IMG/VR virus record: IMGVR_UViG_3300043778_000135
Location: 1-32,938 of that record
Direction: 5' to 3' (one strand)
Source: a virus
Length of the DNA stretch: 32,938 bases
Made by a program: the position numbers and the translations under genes
Part shown: piece after piece, positions 16,908-23,000 of the stretch
Numbering within the stretch: the stretch's first letter is position 1
Layout: each line of letters begins with the position of its first letter
The notes under the pieces: generated by a model
Database searches by the model: none
Seen by the model: the letters and a program-made list of their open reading frames with translations, nothing else
Told to the model about the DNA's origin: nothing

Positions 16908-17648
16908 TCAATTCCCGCCCGCGGGCCCCGATCCCGACCGGTACATCACTTCCCCGACGATCTGCAGGCTGATCAGCTGATCGCCCGCGACGATCCGATC
17001 CGGATATTCCGGGTTGTACGAATGCAGCCGGAGGGCGCCTTTCGGCTCCTTGAAGATCTGCTTGACGAGCGCCTCGTCCTCGAAATAGACCGCATAGATG
17101 TGCCCGTCGCGGACATGCGTCTTGGTTTCGCAGATCATCATCATGTCGCGGTTGAACAGATACGGTTCCATGCTGCGGCCGTGGACCTGGGCAAGCTTGC
17201 ACTCATGCGGCTTGACGCCAAGCGCCTTGAAGAACCCGACATCGAAAGGCAGCGCTTTCTTCTGCCTGATTTCCCACTGGATCAAACCTCTCCCCGCGCT
17301 GAATCTGTAGTCGAACCTGTCCAGCCAGACCCGATCGCTGTCGGGCGGCAGATCTTCCGGGTGCTCCCAGACCAGGACGTTGCCTTGGTCCTTCGGCAGT
17401 TTCTCGGCGCGCGGCTGATCCGACTCCGTCGACGCCGCGCCGAACCAGCCGGCCATGCCGGGCAGACTCTCGATCGCACGGATCGTCTTTTCGGATACGG
17501 CGCGCTTTTCGCTCAGCATTTGCCGGACGAACGCGCCGTCCTTGTAGCCGAGCCGCTTGCCGAATGCGGTCACATTGCCGCCCTCTAGCTGCTCGACGGC
17601 GGCCCGCAGGCGCTCGACGCGGACGCGATGGAGTTCTGTTTCGTTCAT
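16908..17648 (-). CDS. LexA/CI-like phage repressor with S24 autoprotease
   Basis: A 246-residue protein. Residues 1-65 are a helix-turn-helix domain (GGNVTAFGKRLGYKDGAFVR, then QMLSEKRAVS). Residues about 125-235 are the S24 peptidase fold, with catalytic Ser159 in VHGRSMEPYL and Lys196 in EDEALVKQIF. An Ala118-Gly119 bond in RFSAGRG lies 41 residues before the Ser, as at the self-cleavage site of LexA and lambda CI. The protein should therefore repress the locus and be inactivated by RecA after DNA damage (family knowledge). The start at 17648 is set by homology length; the frame stays open far upstream but crosses the operators and the divergent promoter. It is divergent from the tail locus and faces three operators. 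Confidence 0.92.
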   Translation of the reverse strand: MNETELHRVRVERLRAAVEQLEGGNVTAFGKRLGYKDGAFVRQMLSEKRAVSEKTIRAIESLPGMAGWFGAASTESDQPRAEKLPKDQGNVLVWEHPEDLPPDSDRVWLDRFDYRFSAGRGLIQWEIRQKKALPFDVGFFKALGVKPHECKLAQVHGRSMEPYLFNRDMMMICETKTHVRDGHIYAVYFEDEALVKQIFKEPKGALRLHSYNPEYPDRIVAGDQLISLQIVGEVMYRSGSGPAGGN

Positions 17649-17657
17649 GGCGAAAGC

Positions 17658-17710
17658 GTAGCACATGCTACTGATAGCAAATGCTACTTGTTGATGGTAG
17701 CGAATGCTAC
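17658..17710. promoter_or_regulatory. Three tandem repressor operators
   Basis: Three near-identical 14-bp palindromes occur: GTAGCACATGCTAC (17658-17671), ATAGCAAATGCTAC (17674-17687) and GTAGCGAATGCTAC (17697-17710). The consensus is GTAGC-N4-GCTAC. Centre spacings are 16 and 23 bp. They fill the gap between the divergent repressor gene and the rightward genes, as in lambdoid OR regions, and are the obvious binding sites of the repressor encoded at 16908-17648. Confidence 0.85.
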
Positions 17711-17716
17711 TATACT
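17688..17716 (+). promoter_or_regulatory. Rightward sigma-70 promoter with an operator in its spacer
   Basis: TTGTTG (17688-17693), an exact 17-nt spacer and TATACT (17711-17716). The third operator occupies the last 14 bases of the spacer, so repressor binding would occlude RNA polymerase. Transcription should start near 17723 and read the early regulatory genes. Confidence 0.75.
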
Positions 17717-17744
17717 GCGAAGCATGATCCGCACGCCAGCTTTT

Positions 17745-17768
17745 CGCCGATTCGCCGATTCGCCGATT
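17745..17768 (+). repeat. Three tandem CGCCGATT octamers in the early leader
   Basis: Three perfect head-to-tail copies of CGCCGATT lie about 20 nt downstream of the predicted transcription start, at 17745-17752, 17753-17760 and 17761-17768. Confidence 0.8.
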
Positions 17769-17791
17769 CGGCGGTACGCCGGCGATGCGGT

Positions 17792-17838
17792 GCATCCGAG
17801 CGGTTCGGGGCGGGGTACGCCGCCGGCCGCTCGGATGC
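17792..17838 (+). promoter_or_regulatory. Long leader hairpin before the first early gene
   Basis: GCATCCGAGCGG (17792-17803) pairs perfectly with CCGCTCGGATGC (17827-17838), and the 23-nt loop contains a further GGCG/CGCC pairing. It lies in the roughly 200-nt untranslated leader between the predicted early promoter and the ATG at 17931. It may attenuate or stabilise the transcript. Confidence 0.5.
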
Positions 17839-17930
17839 CGGTCCGGGATGGTCTGGCCGATGCCAACCCGGAGCCCGGTCATGCACATATTTCGTAAAAC
17901 TAATTGAATGACAATGAAGGGGAATCTTGC

Positions 17931-18239
17931 ATGACAGCACTTTCCCGCCCGCAAGCCGGGCTTCAAGCCTCCGGGGTATATCCGCACCGTCGTCTTTCGC
18001 CAAGCGAGCGCGCCTTGTCGACCACCCAGCGCATGGTGCTCGATTGCTTCGAATCGATCGATGTATTGCTCACGCGGGAAGACCTCGCGGCGCTCACCAA
18101 TCTTAAGTTGTCGAGCGTCTGCGGGCGCGCCCGGGAATTGCTCGACGCCGGGCGGCTGGTGAAGCGCGGTCGGCGCGAGTGCATCGCGACGGGCAAGTCC
18201 CAGGAACTGCTGGGTTTGCCTCTGCCGATCAAGCGGTAA
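17931..18239 (+). CDS. Small winged-helix DNA-binding protein
   Basis: A 102-residue protein; the ATG at 17931 has AAGGGGA in front at good spacing. Residues about 30-85 (STTQRMVLDCFESIDVLLTR, then EDLAALTNLKLSSVCGRARE, then LLDAGRLVKRGRRECIATGK) have the helix-helix-recognition helix-wing pattern of MarR/IclR-like winged helices. Similar small proteins are common early regulators of Burkholderia phages. As the first gene after the repressor-controlled promoter it probably acts in the switch to late expression or as an accessory repressor (inference). The N-terminal 25 residues are a basic, Pro-containing tail. Confidence 0.7.
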   Translation: MTALSRPQAGLQASGVYPHRRLSPSERALSTTQRMVLDCFESIDVLLTREDLAALTNLKLSSVCGRARELLDAGRLVKRGRRECIATGKSQELLGLPLPIKR

Positions 18240-18422
18240 CGCGTCAACGAACATACCGGAATGACGGGGTGTGCCTCCTTGGGGAAGGGGGCGGTAGGGC
18301 GTGGCCGCGGTAGCCCGGGCGCAGGCAGGCAAGCCGGGCGCGCGGCAATGGGATCTGAGAGCGTTTGTCCGACAGGGCGGATAGACGGAGCAGGCAGCGG
18401 GCAATACAGGAGAACACAAACA

Positions 18423-18893
18423 ATGAGCAATCTGGATGATCGTCTTGAGAATTGGGCCAGGGCGCAGCGATCCACGGCGATGCGTGGATCGCGGGCGGGG
18501 TCTGCCGAGGGACGCTATCGGCCGGAGGGGCAGTTGCGGCGCGCGGATGCGAACCGCATCGATGAAATCGACGCCGAGGATGTCGAGCGGGCATGGCGCA
18601 AGCTGATGCCGTTCGATCGCGACGTGTTGAAGCTGCACTACATCCTCAACATGGATCCGCGCGTGATCTGCCGGAAGCTGAAGATTCCGCATCGACCATC
18701 GAGCGCGTTCAACATGGCGCTGGCTCACGGCAAGTCCGAGATCGGCAAGGTTCTGGAATCGATGGCGGAAGCGCGGCGCGCGCAGCGCGCGCGCCGCCAT
18801 GAAAGTGCGGCACAAGCCGTTCACGGCCCGCGTATCGATGCGCTCGCGCATGTGCGGCGAGTGATCGAGGTGTCTCGGCAGTACTTTTGCTAG
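18423..18893 (+). CDS. Sigma-70 region 4-like late transcription regulator (Q/ArpU-like)
   Basis: A 156-residue basic protein; ACAGGAGA precedes the ATG at 18423. Residues about 50-115 (VERAWRKLMPFDRDVLKLHY, then ILNMDPRVICRKLKIPHRPS) resemble the helix-turn-helix of sigma region 4 as seen in phage antiterminator Q/DUF1133 and ArpU/RinA-type late regulators, where an LP..DR.VL..HY helix precedes the recognition helix. Position fits this role: it is the last regulatory gene before about 750 bp of non-coding DNA and the tail operon. The N-terminus is Arg-rich. I infer that it activates or antiterminates the tail operon. Family assignment is by pattern only. Confidence 0.65.
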   Translation: MSNLDDRLENWARAQRSTAMRGSRAGSAEGRYRPEGQLRRADANRIDEIDAEDVERAWRKLMPFDRDVLKLHYILNMDPRVICRKLKIPHRPSSAFNMALAHGKSEIGKVLESMAEARRAQRARRHESAAQAVHGPRIDALAHVRRVIEVSRQYFC

Positions 18894-18912
18894 GTGTCCT
18901 CCGGAACGGAGT

Positions 18913-18948
18913 GGCGCGCCATCGCGCGCCGCCCGCTCCATTCTTTTC
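18913..18948 (+). terminator. Probable intrinsic terminator after the regulator gene
   Basis: GGCGCGC (18913-18919) pairs with GCGCGCC (18924-18930) around a 4-nt loop. An outer GGAG/CTCC pairing and then TTCTTTT follow. It lies 20 bp after the regulator stop codon. Confidence 0.55.
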
Positions 18949-18971
18949 CGAGAACAGGCTGACAAGGGACG

Positions 18972-18993
18972 GCCCGCCCGGTGCGGGCCTTTG
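18972..18993 (+). terminator. Second hairpin terminator after the regulator gene
   Basis: GGCCCGC (18972-18978) and GCGGGCC (18984-18990) form a 7-bp stem with a 5-nt loop, followed by TTT. The shape is the same as the two terminators of the RNA units further right (stem, CNNGT loop, T-tract). Confidence 0.6.
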
Positions 18994-19138
18994 CTCGGCA
19001 GTTGTCGATCCAGGCTCCGTTTTCAATGTGAATGTCTGTAAATCAATAAAAAATAATTCATTAAGATTAAGATATCGAATGTGAATTGTTGAAAATTAAT
19101 GGTGGCGGCTTGATATCTTGATTTTCTCTTCCGGCTAC

Positions 19139-19167
19139 TTGTCGAGTCAAAAGAGTTGCATTAAAGT
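19139..19167 (+). promoter_or_regulatory. Promoter of RNA unit A
   Basis: TTGTCG (19139-19144), 17-nt spacer, TAAAGT (19162-19167). The -10 end is 12 nt before the first ACCG of the conserved RNA element, exactly as in unit B. Confidence 0.6.
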
Positions 19168-19173
19168 GATACT

Positions 19174-19267
19174 CAGATTACCGAACCCGCTTAAGTGCGC
19201 GACTGATTCCTTCCCGGGGGAGAGGTGCGTCGGGAAGATGGCCTGCCTTGTGCAGGCTTTTGTTTTT
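19174..19267 (+). ncRNA. Candidate small RNA A (phage C4-like?)
   Basis: A predicted RNA of about 94 nt from the promoter at 19139. It begins AGATTACCGAACCCGCTTAA, then has GTGCGCGACTG, a C/G-rich segment containing CTTCCCGGGGGAGAGG, and a closing GGGAAG. It ends in an intrinsic terminator (GCCTGC 19241-19246 with GCAGGC 19252-19257, then TTTTGTTTTT). No credible ORF lies inside. Unit B at 19442-19533 is a diverged copy with matching promoter position and terminator. The ACCGAACCCGCTTAAGTGCGCG core reminds me of the phage P1/P7 C4 antisense RNA family (Rfam RF01695), but this is from memory. It may repress a tail-locus gene by pairing at a ribosome-binding site (inference). Confidence 0.6.
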
Positions 19268-19406
19268 CGGGGTTGGTGTTGATGCGGTGTGCTCGTCGCA
19301 TGCCGTATATCCGACGAGAGTGGCAAAATTAAAAATCATGCCCATGCAATATGGAAGAGTGATGATTGCGGTCTTGTGGAAATATAAAAATATTTTCGAC
19401 AGGCGC

Positions 19407-19435
19407 TTGCAGGCAAATTTTTAATGAATTAAATT
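19407..19435 (+). promoter_or_regulatory. Promoter of RNA unit B
   Basis: TTGCAG (19407-19412), 17-nt spacer, TAAATT (19430-19435). Geometry relative to the conserved ACCG is identical to that of the unit A promoter. Confidence 0.6.
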
Positions 19436-19441
19436 AATATC

Positions 19442-19533
19442 CAGATGACCGAAACCGCTTAATTGCGCGACCTGTTCCCTTCCGGGAGGTCGGCATATGT
19501 AGAACGCCCGCCTAGTGCGGGCTTTTTGTTTTG
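19442..19533 (+). ncRNA. Candidate small RNA B, paralogue of A
   Basis: A predicted RNA of about 91 nt. It shares AGATNACCGAAMCCGCTTAA, then GCGCGACYTG, with unit A, then differs in the C-rich middle (CCCTTCCGGGAGGTC, which can close a GACCT/AGGTC stem). It ends in the terminator GCCCGC (19506-19511) with GCGGGC (19517-19522) and TTTTTGTTTT. The shared core with a divergent middle suggests two RNAs with one scaffold and different targets. The short frames crossing it lack starts and conservation. Confidence 0.6.
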
Positions 19534-19642
19534 CTTCTCGCATTTCTGCTGCATCCGATGTCCCGCGTCGCGGATTCGTCGCAGCGAAATTTCTGATTCA
19601 CCGGCTGGAACCGGCACACGAACCTGACACCAGGAACGCGTC

Positions 19643-19676
19643 CGCGGCCGATCTCGCTTGCTTGCGATCGGCCGCG
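19643..19676 (+). promoter_or_regulatory. Hairpin in the leader of the tail operon
   Basis: CGCGGCCGATC (19643-19653) and GATCGGCCGCG (19666-19676) form a perfect 11-bp stem with a 12-nt loop, 65 bp before the first tail gene. No T-run follows. It may be an attenuator, an antitermination target or an mRNA stabiliser for the tail operon. No clear sigma-70 promoter was seen between RNA unit B and the first tail gene. Confidence 0.45.
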
Positions 19677-19741
19677 ATGTTCCCGCCTCGCCTCCGGACA
19701 ACGTGCGACCTCGCGCGCTGCCGGATAGGCATTCCTTCGGA

Positions 19742-20341
19742 ATGAACTCCATGAACGACAGCTCAACGGGCGGCTACCTCGCGTCAGGCAATGGCGCGCC
19801 TCCGGAAAACGACGACGCCTTCGACGCGCAGCTGCATGCCTTGATCGCGGGCGTCACCGGCCTGCCGGACGCGCAGATCAAGTCGCACCTGCAGATGGCG
19901 GGCCAGCCCGATCCCGATCCGACCGTCGACGCGTGCGTGTTCGGCGTGACCGCGCTGACCCAGGACGCGGCGCCGTCGATCGTGCACGACGGCGCCGGCG
20001 ATGGTCAGGATCTTTACACCCGGCACCAGTCGATCGACGTGCTGGCGACGTTTTATGGCCCCCGCGCCCGAGGTTACGCCCAGCGTTTCGTCGATGGCTG
20101 CGCGGTGCCGCAGAACCGCGAACAGCTGCAGGCACACGACCTGGCGTTCGTCGGCACGAGCGAGATCCGCGCGGCGGCGGATCCCGCGAGTCAGCAGTGG
20201 GCGCGGCGCTGCGACCTCACGGTCACGCTGCGCCGCAAGCTTGTCCGGACCTATGCGGTCCGTCACCTCGAATCGGCCACGCTGGCGACGACGACTGATG
20301 CGTCGAATCCCGTGGCCGGCATTTGCAACATCCACCACTAG
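19742..20341 (+). CDS. Phage tail terminator / neck protein (LIC_12616-like)
   Basis: A 199-residue protein. Its position directly before the sheath gene, and strings such as HQSIDVLATFYGPRARGYAQ and CDLTVTLRRKLVRTYAVRHL, fit the LIC_12616/gp12-like neck or tail terminator proteins of contractile phages with DUF3383 sheaths. These cap the tube and sheath at the head-proximal end. In a headless particle they would close the top of the tail. Two in-frame ATGs (19742, 19751) are possible and neither has a strong ribosome-binding site; the first is listed. It is the first structural gene after the regulators, with no capsid genes before it. Confidence 0.7.
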   Translation: MNSMNDSSTGGYLASGNGAPPENDDAFDAQLHALIAGVTGLPDAQIKSHLQMAGQPDPDPTVDACVFGVTALTQDAAPSIVHDGAGDGQDLYTRHQSIDVLATFYGPRARGYAQRFVDGCAVPQNREQLQAHDLAFVGTSEIRAAADPASQQWARRCDLTVTLRRKLVRTYAVRHLESATLATTTDASNPVAGICNIHH

Positions 20342-20350
20342 GAGTCCAGC

Positions 20351-21826
20351 ATGTCCAATGGATTGCCGGTATCGCGCCTGATCAATGTCTCGATCAACAT
20401 GTCGCCGCTCGCGGCGCAGGGCGCGAACCTGAACACGGCACTGATTCTCGGCGCGTCGGCCGTCATCGATACCACCGAGCGTCTGCGCGCCTACGGCAGT
20501 ATCGATGCGGTGACGGCCGACTTCGGCACCAATGCGCCCGAGTATGTCGCGGCCGCCCTGTACTTCAACCAGACGCCGCAGCCGCGCGCCCTGTGCATCG
20601 GCCGCTGGGCCAAGACGGCGACCGCCGGTTCGTTGCGCGGCGGCGTGCTGTCCGCGGCGCAGCAGGACATCGGCGCATGGCGCGCGATCACGGCCGGCGC
20701 GTTCAAGATTTCGGTCGACGGCGCCGCGAAGAGCGCATCGGGTCTCGACTTCTCGGCGCAGACCAACCTGAACGGCGTCGCCACGGTGCTCAACACGGCA
20801 TTCCCGGGCGTGACCTTCGCCTGGACCGGCCAGCAGTTCGTCGCGACGTCGGGCACGACGGGCGCGAAGTCGACGGTCGGCTATGCGTCCGCGCCGCAGG
20901 CCGGCACCGACGTGTCGGCGCTGCTCGGCCTGACGAGCGACGTCGCCGGCGCGCCGGTCGCCGGCATCGCGGCCGAGCAGCCGACCGATGCCGTCGCGCT
21001 GTTCCTCGATCGTTTCGCGAACCAGTTCCTCGGCCTGTCGATCGCCGACGCGTCGGTCGCCGACGATCAGCACATCGCGGTCGCGAACCTGATCGAGGCG
21101 GACCAGCGTCACCTGTACGGCGTCACGACGCAGAATCCGCAATCGCTCGACGCCACGGTGGCGACCGATCTCGCGAGCCGTCTCAAGACGCTCAAGCTCA
21201 AGTACACGATCGCGCAGTATTCGAGCGCGTCGCCGTATGCGGTGGTGTCGCTGCTCGGCCGGCTGTTGACCGTGAACTTCAACGGCAACAACACGACGAT
21301 CACGCTGATGTTCAAGCAGGAGCCGGCCGTGGCGGCCGAGGCGCTCACCACGTCGCAGGCAAACGCGCTGCAGGCGAAGCGCTGCAATGTGTTCGTCGCG
21401 TACAGCAACGACACGTCGATCATCCAGCAAGGTGTGACGCCGAGCGGGATCTTCGCGGATTCGGTCTACAACGCGATCTGGTTCCGCAACCGCATCGAGA
21501 CCGACGTCTACAACCTGCTGTACCAGAGCCCGACCAAGGTGCCGCAGACCGACGCCGGCAACGCACAGATCGCCGCGCAGATCTCGGCTGCCTGCGAGGC
21601 GGCGGTGAACAACGGCTATCTCGCCGCGGGCGTGTGGAACAGCGCCGGTTTCGGCGCGCTCGCGCAGGGCGACACGCTGGAGAAGGGCTACTACGTGTAC
21701 GCGCCGCCGATCGCGACGCAGTCGCAGGCCGATCGCGAGGCGCGCAAGGCGGTGCCGTTCCAGGTCGCCGCCAAGGAAGCCGGCGCGATTCACAGCGTCG
21801 ACATCCTCATCAACGTCAACCGGTAA
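20351..21826 (+). CDS. Contractile tail sheath protein (DUF3383 family)
   Basis: A 491-residue protein with AGGAGT before the ATG at 20351. The N-terminal [20 protein letters not shown], the [20 protein letters not shown] segment and the C-terminal part with [13 protein letters not shown]-like charged helices match DUF3383 sheath proteins of Pam3-type and related myophages. The sheath polymer surrounds the tube and contracts to drive it through the target envelope. A 15-bp gap separates it from the tube gene, so they are co-expressed. Length is typical for the family. Confidence 0.88.
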   Translation: MSNGLPVSRLINVSINMSPLAAQGANLNTALILGASAVIDTTERLRAYGSIDAVTADFGTNAPEYVAAALYFNQTPQPRALCIGRWAKTATAGSLRGGVLSAAQQDIGAWRAITAGAFKISVDGAAKSASGLDFSAQTNLNGVATVLNTAFPGVTFAWTGQQFVATSGTTGAKSTVGYASAPQAGTDVSALLGLTSDVAGAPVAGIAAEQPTDAVALFLDRFANQFLGLSIADASVADDQHIAVANLIEADQRHLYGVTTQNPQSLDATVATDLASRLKTLKLKYTIAQYSSASPYAVVSLLGRLLTVNFNGNNTTITLMFKQEPAVAAEALTTSQANALQAKRCNVFVAYSNDTSIIQQGVTPSGIFADSVYNAIWFRNRIETDVYNLLYQSPTKVPQTDAGNAQIAAQISAACEAAVNNGYLAAGVWNSAGFGALAQGDTLEKGYYVYAPPIATQSQADREARKAVPFQVAAKEAGAIHSVDILINVNR

Positions 21827-21841
21827 GGAGAGGAAATCAAC

Positions 21842-22282
21842 ATGGCAACCTACAGTTTCCAGGACGTCACCGCGACGCTCGTCGGCCCCGGCGGGGTCTT
21901 TTCGCTGGGCTCCGGCTCGGGCAACGCGGACGAAGGCATCACCATCGCGGCCGCGGGTGACAAGAACACGATGACCGTCGGCGCCGACGGCGAGGTGATG
22001 CACACGCTGCACGCCGACAAGTCCGGCACGGTGACGATCCGTCTGCTCAAGACCTCGCCGTCGAACGCGAAGCTGATGTCGCTCTATCAGGCCCAGTCGC
22101 TCGACAGCCGCCTCTGGGGCAAGAACCTGATCGCGATCGGCCAGGCGGCCGCGGGTGATGTCGCGACGGCGCGCACCTGCGCGTTCAAGAAGGTGCCGGA
22201 CATCAAGTACGCGAAGGATGGCGACGTGCTCGAGTGGGTGTTCGACGCGGCCAAGATCGACCGGATGCTCGGAGCGTACTGA
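21842..22282 (+). CDS. Tail tube protein (DUF3277 family)
   Basis: A 146-residue protein with AAGGAGAGG upstream. ATYSFQDVTATLVGPGGVFS at the N-terminus and DIKYAKDGDVLEWVFDAAKI at the C-terminus are characteristic of DUF3277 tube proteins, which stack as hexamers to form the inner tube inside the sheath. It immediately follows the sheath gene and precedes the tail chaperone, as in all related contractile tails. Confidence 0.88.
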   Translation: MATYSFQDVTATLVGPGGVFSLGSGSGNADEGITIAAAGDKNTMTVGADGEVMHTLHADKSGTVTIRLLKTSPSNAKLMSLYQAQSLDSRLWGKNLIAIGQAAAGDVATARTCAFKKVPDIKYAKDGDVLEWVFDAAKIDRMLGAY

Positions 22283-22284
22283 CC

Positions 22285-22809
22285 ATGGCGACGGAAATCG
22301 AATTGAACGGCGAGCGTTACGCCGTCGGCAAGCTGAGCGCGCTGCAGCAGTTTCATGTGTCGCGCCGGATTGCACCGATCATCCCGTCGCTGATCCCGGT
22401 CCTGATGCGGTTCGCGACCGGGTACGACGCGCTCGTCCCGGTCCGCGGGCCGGCCGACGCGCCGGAGGCGGCGGGCGCTGCGGACGCCCGGGAGGACGCG
22501 GGCGCGGTGCGCGACGTGCTGCGGATGGTCGATGTCGTGACGCCGGTGCTGCAGCCGTTCGCGGATGCGCTCGCGGGCCTGCGCGACGAGGATGCGGAGT
22601 ATGTGTTCGGCACCTGCCTGTCGGTGGTCGAGCGGCGCCAGGATCACGGCTGGTCGCGCATCTGGTCGCCGGCCCAGCAGACGGCGATGTTCGACGACCT
22701 CGACCTCGGCGTGATGCTGCCGCTCGTCGCGCGCGTCGTGATCGCCAATCTCGGCCCTTTTATTCGCGGGCTGCTTACCAGCCAAACGAGCAGCCCGGCG
22801 GCGATCTAG
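22285..22809 (+). CDS. Tail assembly chaperone, zero-frame product
   Basis: A 174-residue product starting 2 bp after the tube stop. It begins MATEIELNGERYAVGKLSAL, with the Q-F-H-V-S-R-R element seen in tail assembly chaperones of this phage type. An Ala/Asp-rich linker lies at about residues 52-72. It ends in NLGPFIRGLLTSQTSSPAAI. Equivalent to lambda gpG: it should coat the tape measure during tail assembly. A slippery heptamer at 22755-22761 lets a fraction of ribosomes continue in the -1 frame. Confidence 0.8.
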   Translation: MATEIELNGERYAVGKLSALQQFHVSRRIAPIIPSLIPVLMRFATGYDALVPVRGPADAPEAAGAADAREDAGAVRDVLRMVDVVTPVLQPFADALAGLRDEDAEYVFGTCLSVVERRQDHGWSRIWSPAQQTAMFDDLDLGVMLPLVARVVIANLGPFIRGLLTSQTSSPAAI

Positions 22810-23000
22810 GCTGGATCCGGACGCTGCCCGGGGGCGAGGACTGGATCCTCGCTCCCGTCCTCGAGGGGCTCTGCACGTTCGAGAGCCTGAAGGACGGGAC
22901 GCTGGATCTGGCCGACGTCGCGTTGCTGAACGACGCGCTCGCCGTCCGGGCGGACAACCACGCGGCCCTGCGCCGCAAGCTGGAGCGGGAACATGGCTGA
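22285..23000 (+). CDS. Tail assembly chaperone, -1 frameshift product (GT-like)
   Basis: Codons 1-159 are in the first frame (to 22761). After a -1 slip translation resumes with the codon at 22761-22763 and reads YSRAAYQPNEQPGGDLGWIR, then EDWILAPVLEGLCTFESLKD, stopping at 22998-23000, about 238 residues in all. The second part is a recognisable conserved C-terminal domain (the GGDLGWI...LAPVLEGLC type seen in DUF6889-like proteins) that has no start codon or ribosome-binding site of its own. By analogy with lambda gpGT it would link the chaperone to the tube protein. Its stop overlaps the tape measure start at 22993. Confidence 0.78.
22755..22797 (+). promoter_or_regulatory. Programmed -1 frameshift signal: CCCTTTT plus hairpin
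   Basis: C CCT TTT (22755-22761) is an X XXY YYZ heptamer in the correct frame. After a 5-nt spacer, CGGGCTGCT (22767-22775) pairs perfectly with AGCAGCCCG (22789-22797), a 9-bp stem with a 13-nt loop. Confidence 0.82.

Noticed and set aside
17649-18965. Upstream extension of the repressor reading frame
   Set aside because: It would cover the three operators, the divergent promoter and two opposite-strand genes. The start at 17648 gives the normal repressor length.
19784-22375. 863-codon open frame on the minus strand under the sheath and tube genes
   Set aside because: It is antisense to clearly recognised tail genes, Arg/Val-rich with no domain, and open only because of high GC in the third codon position of the real genes.
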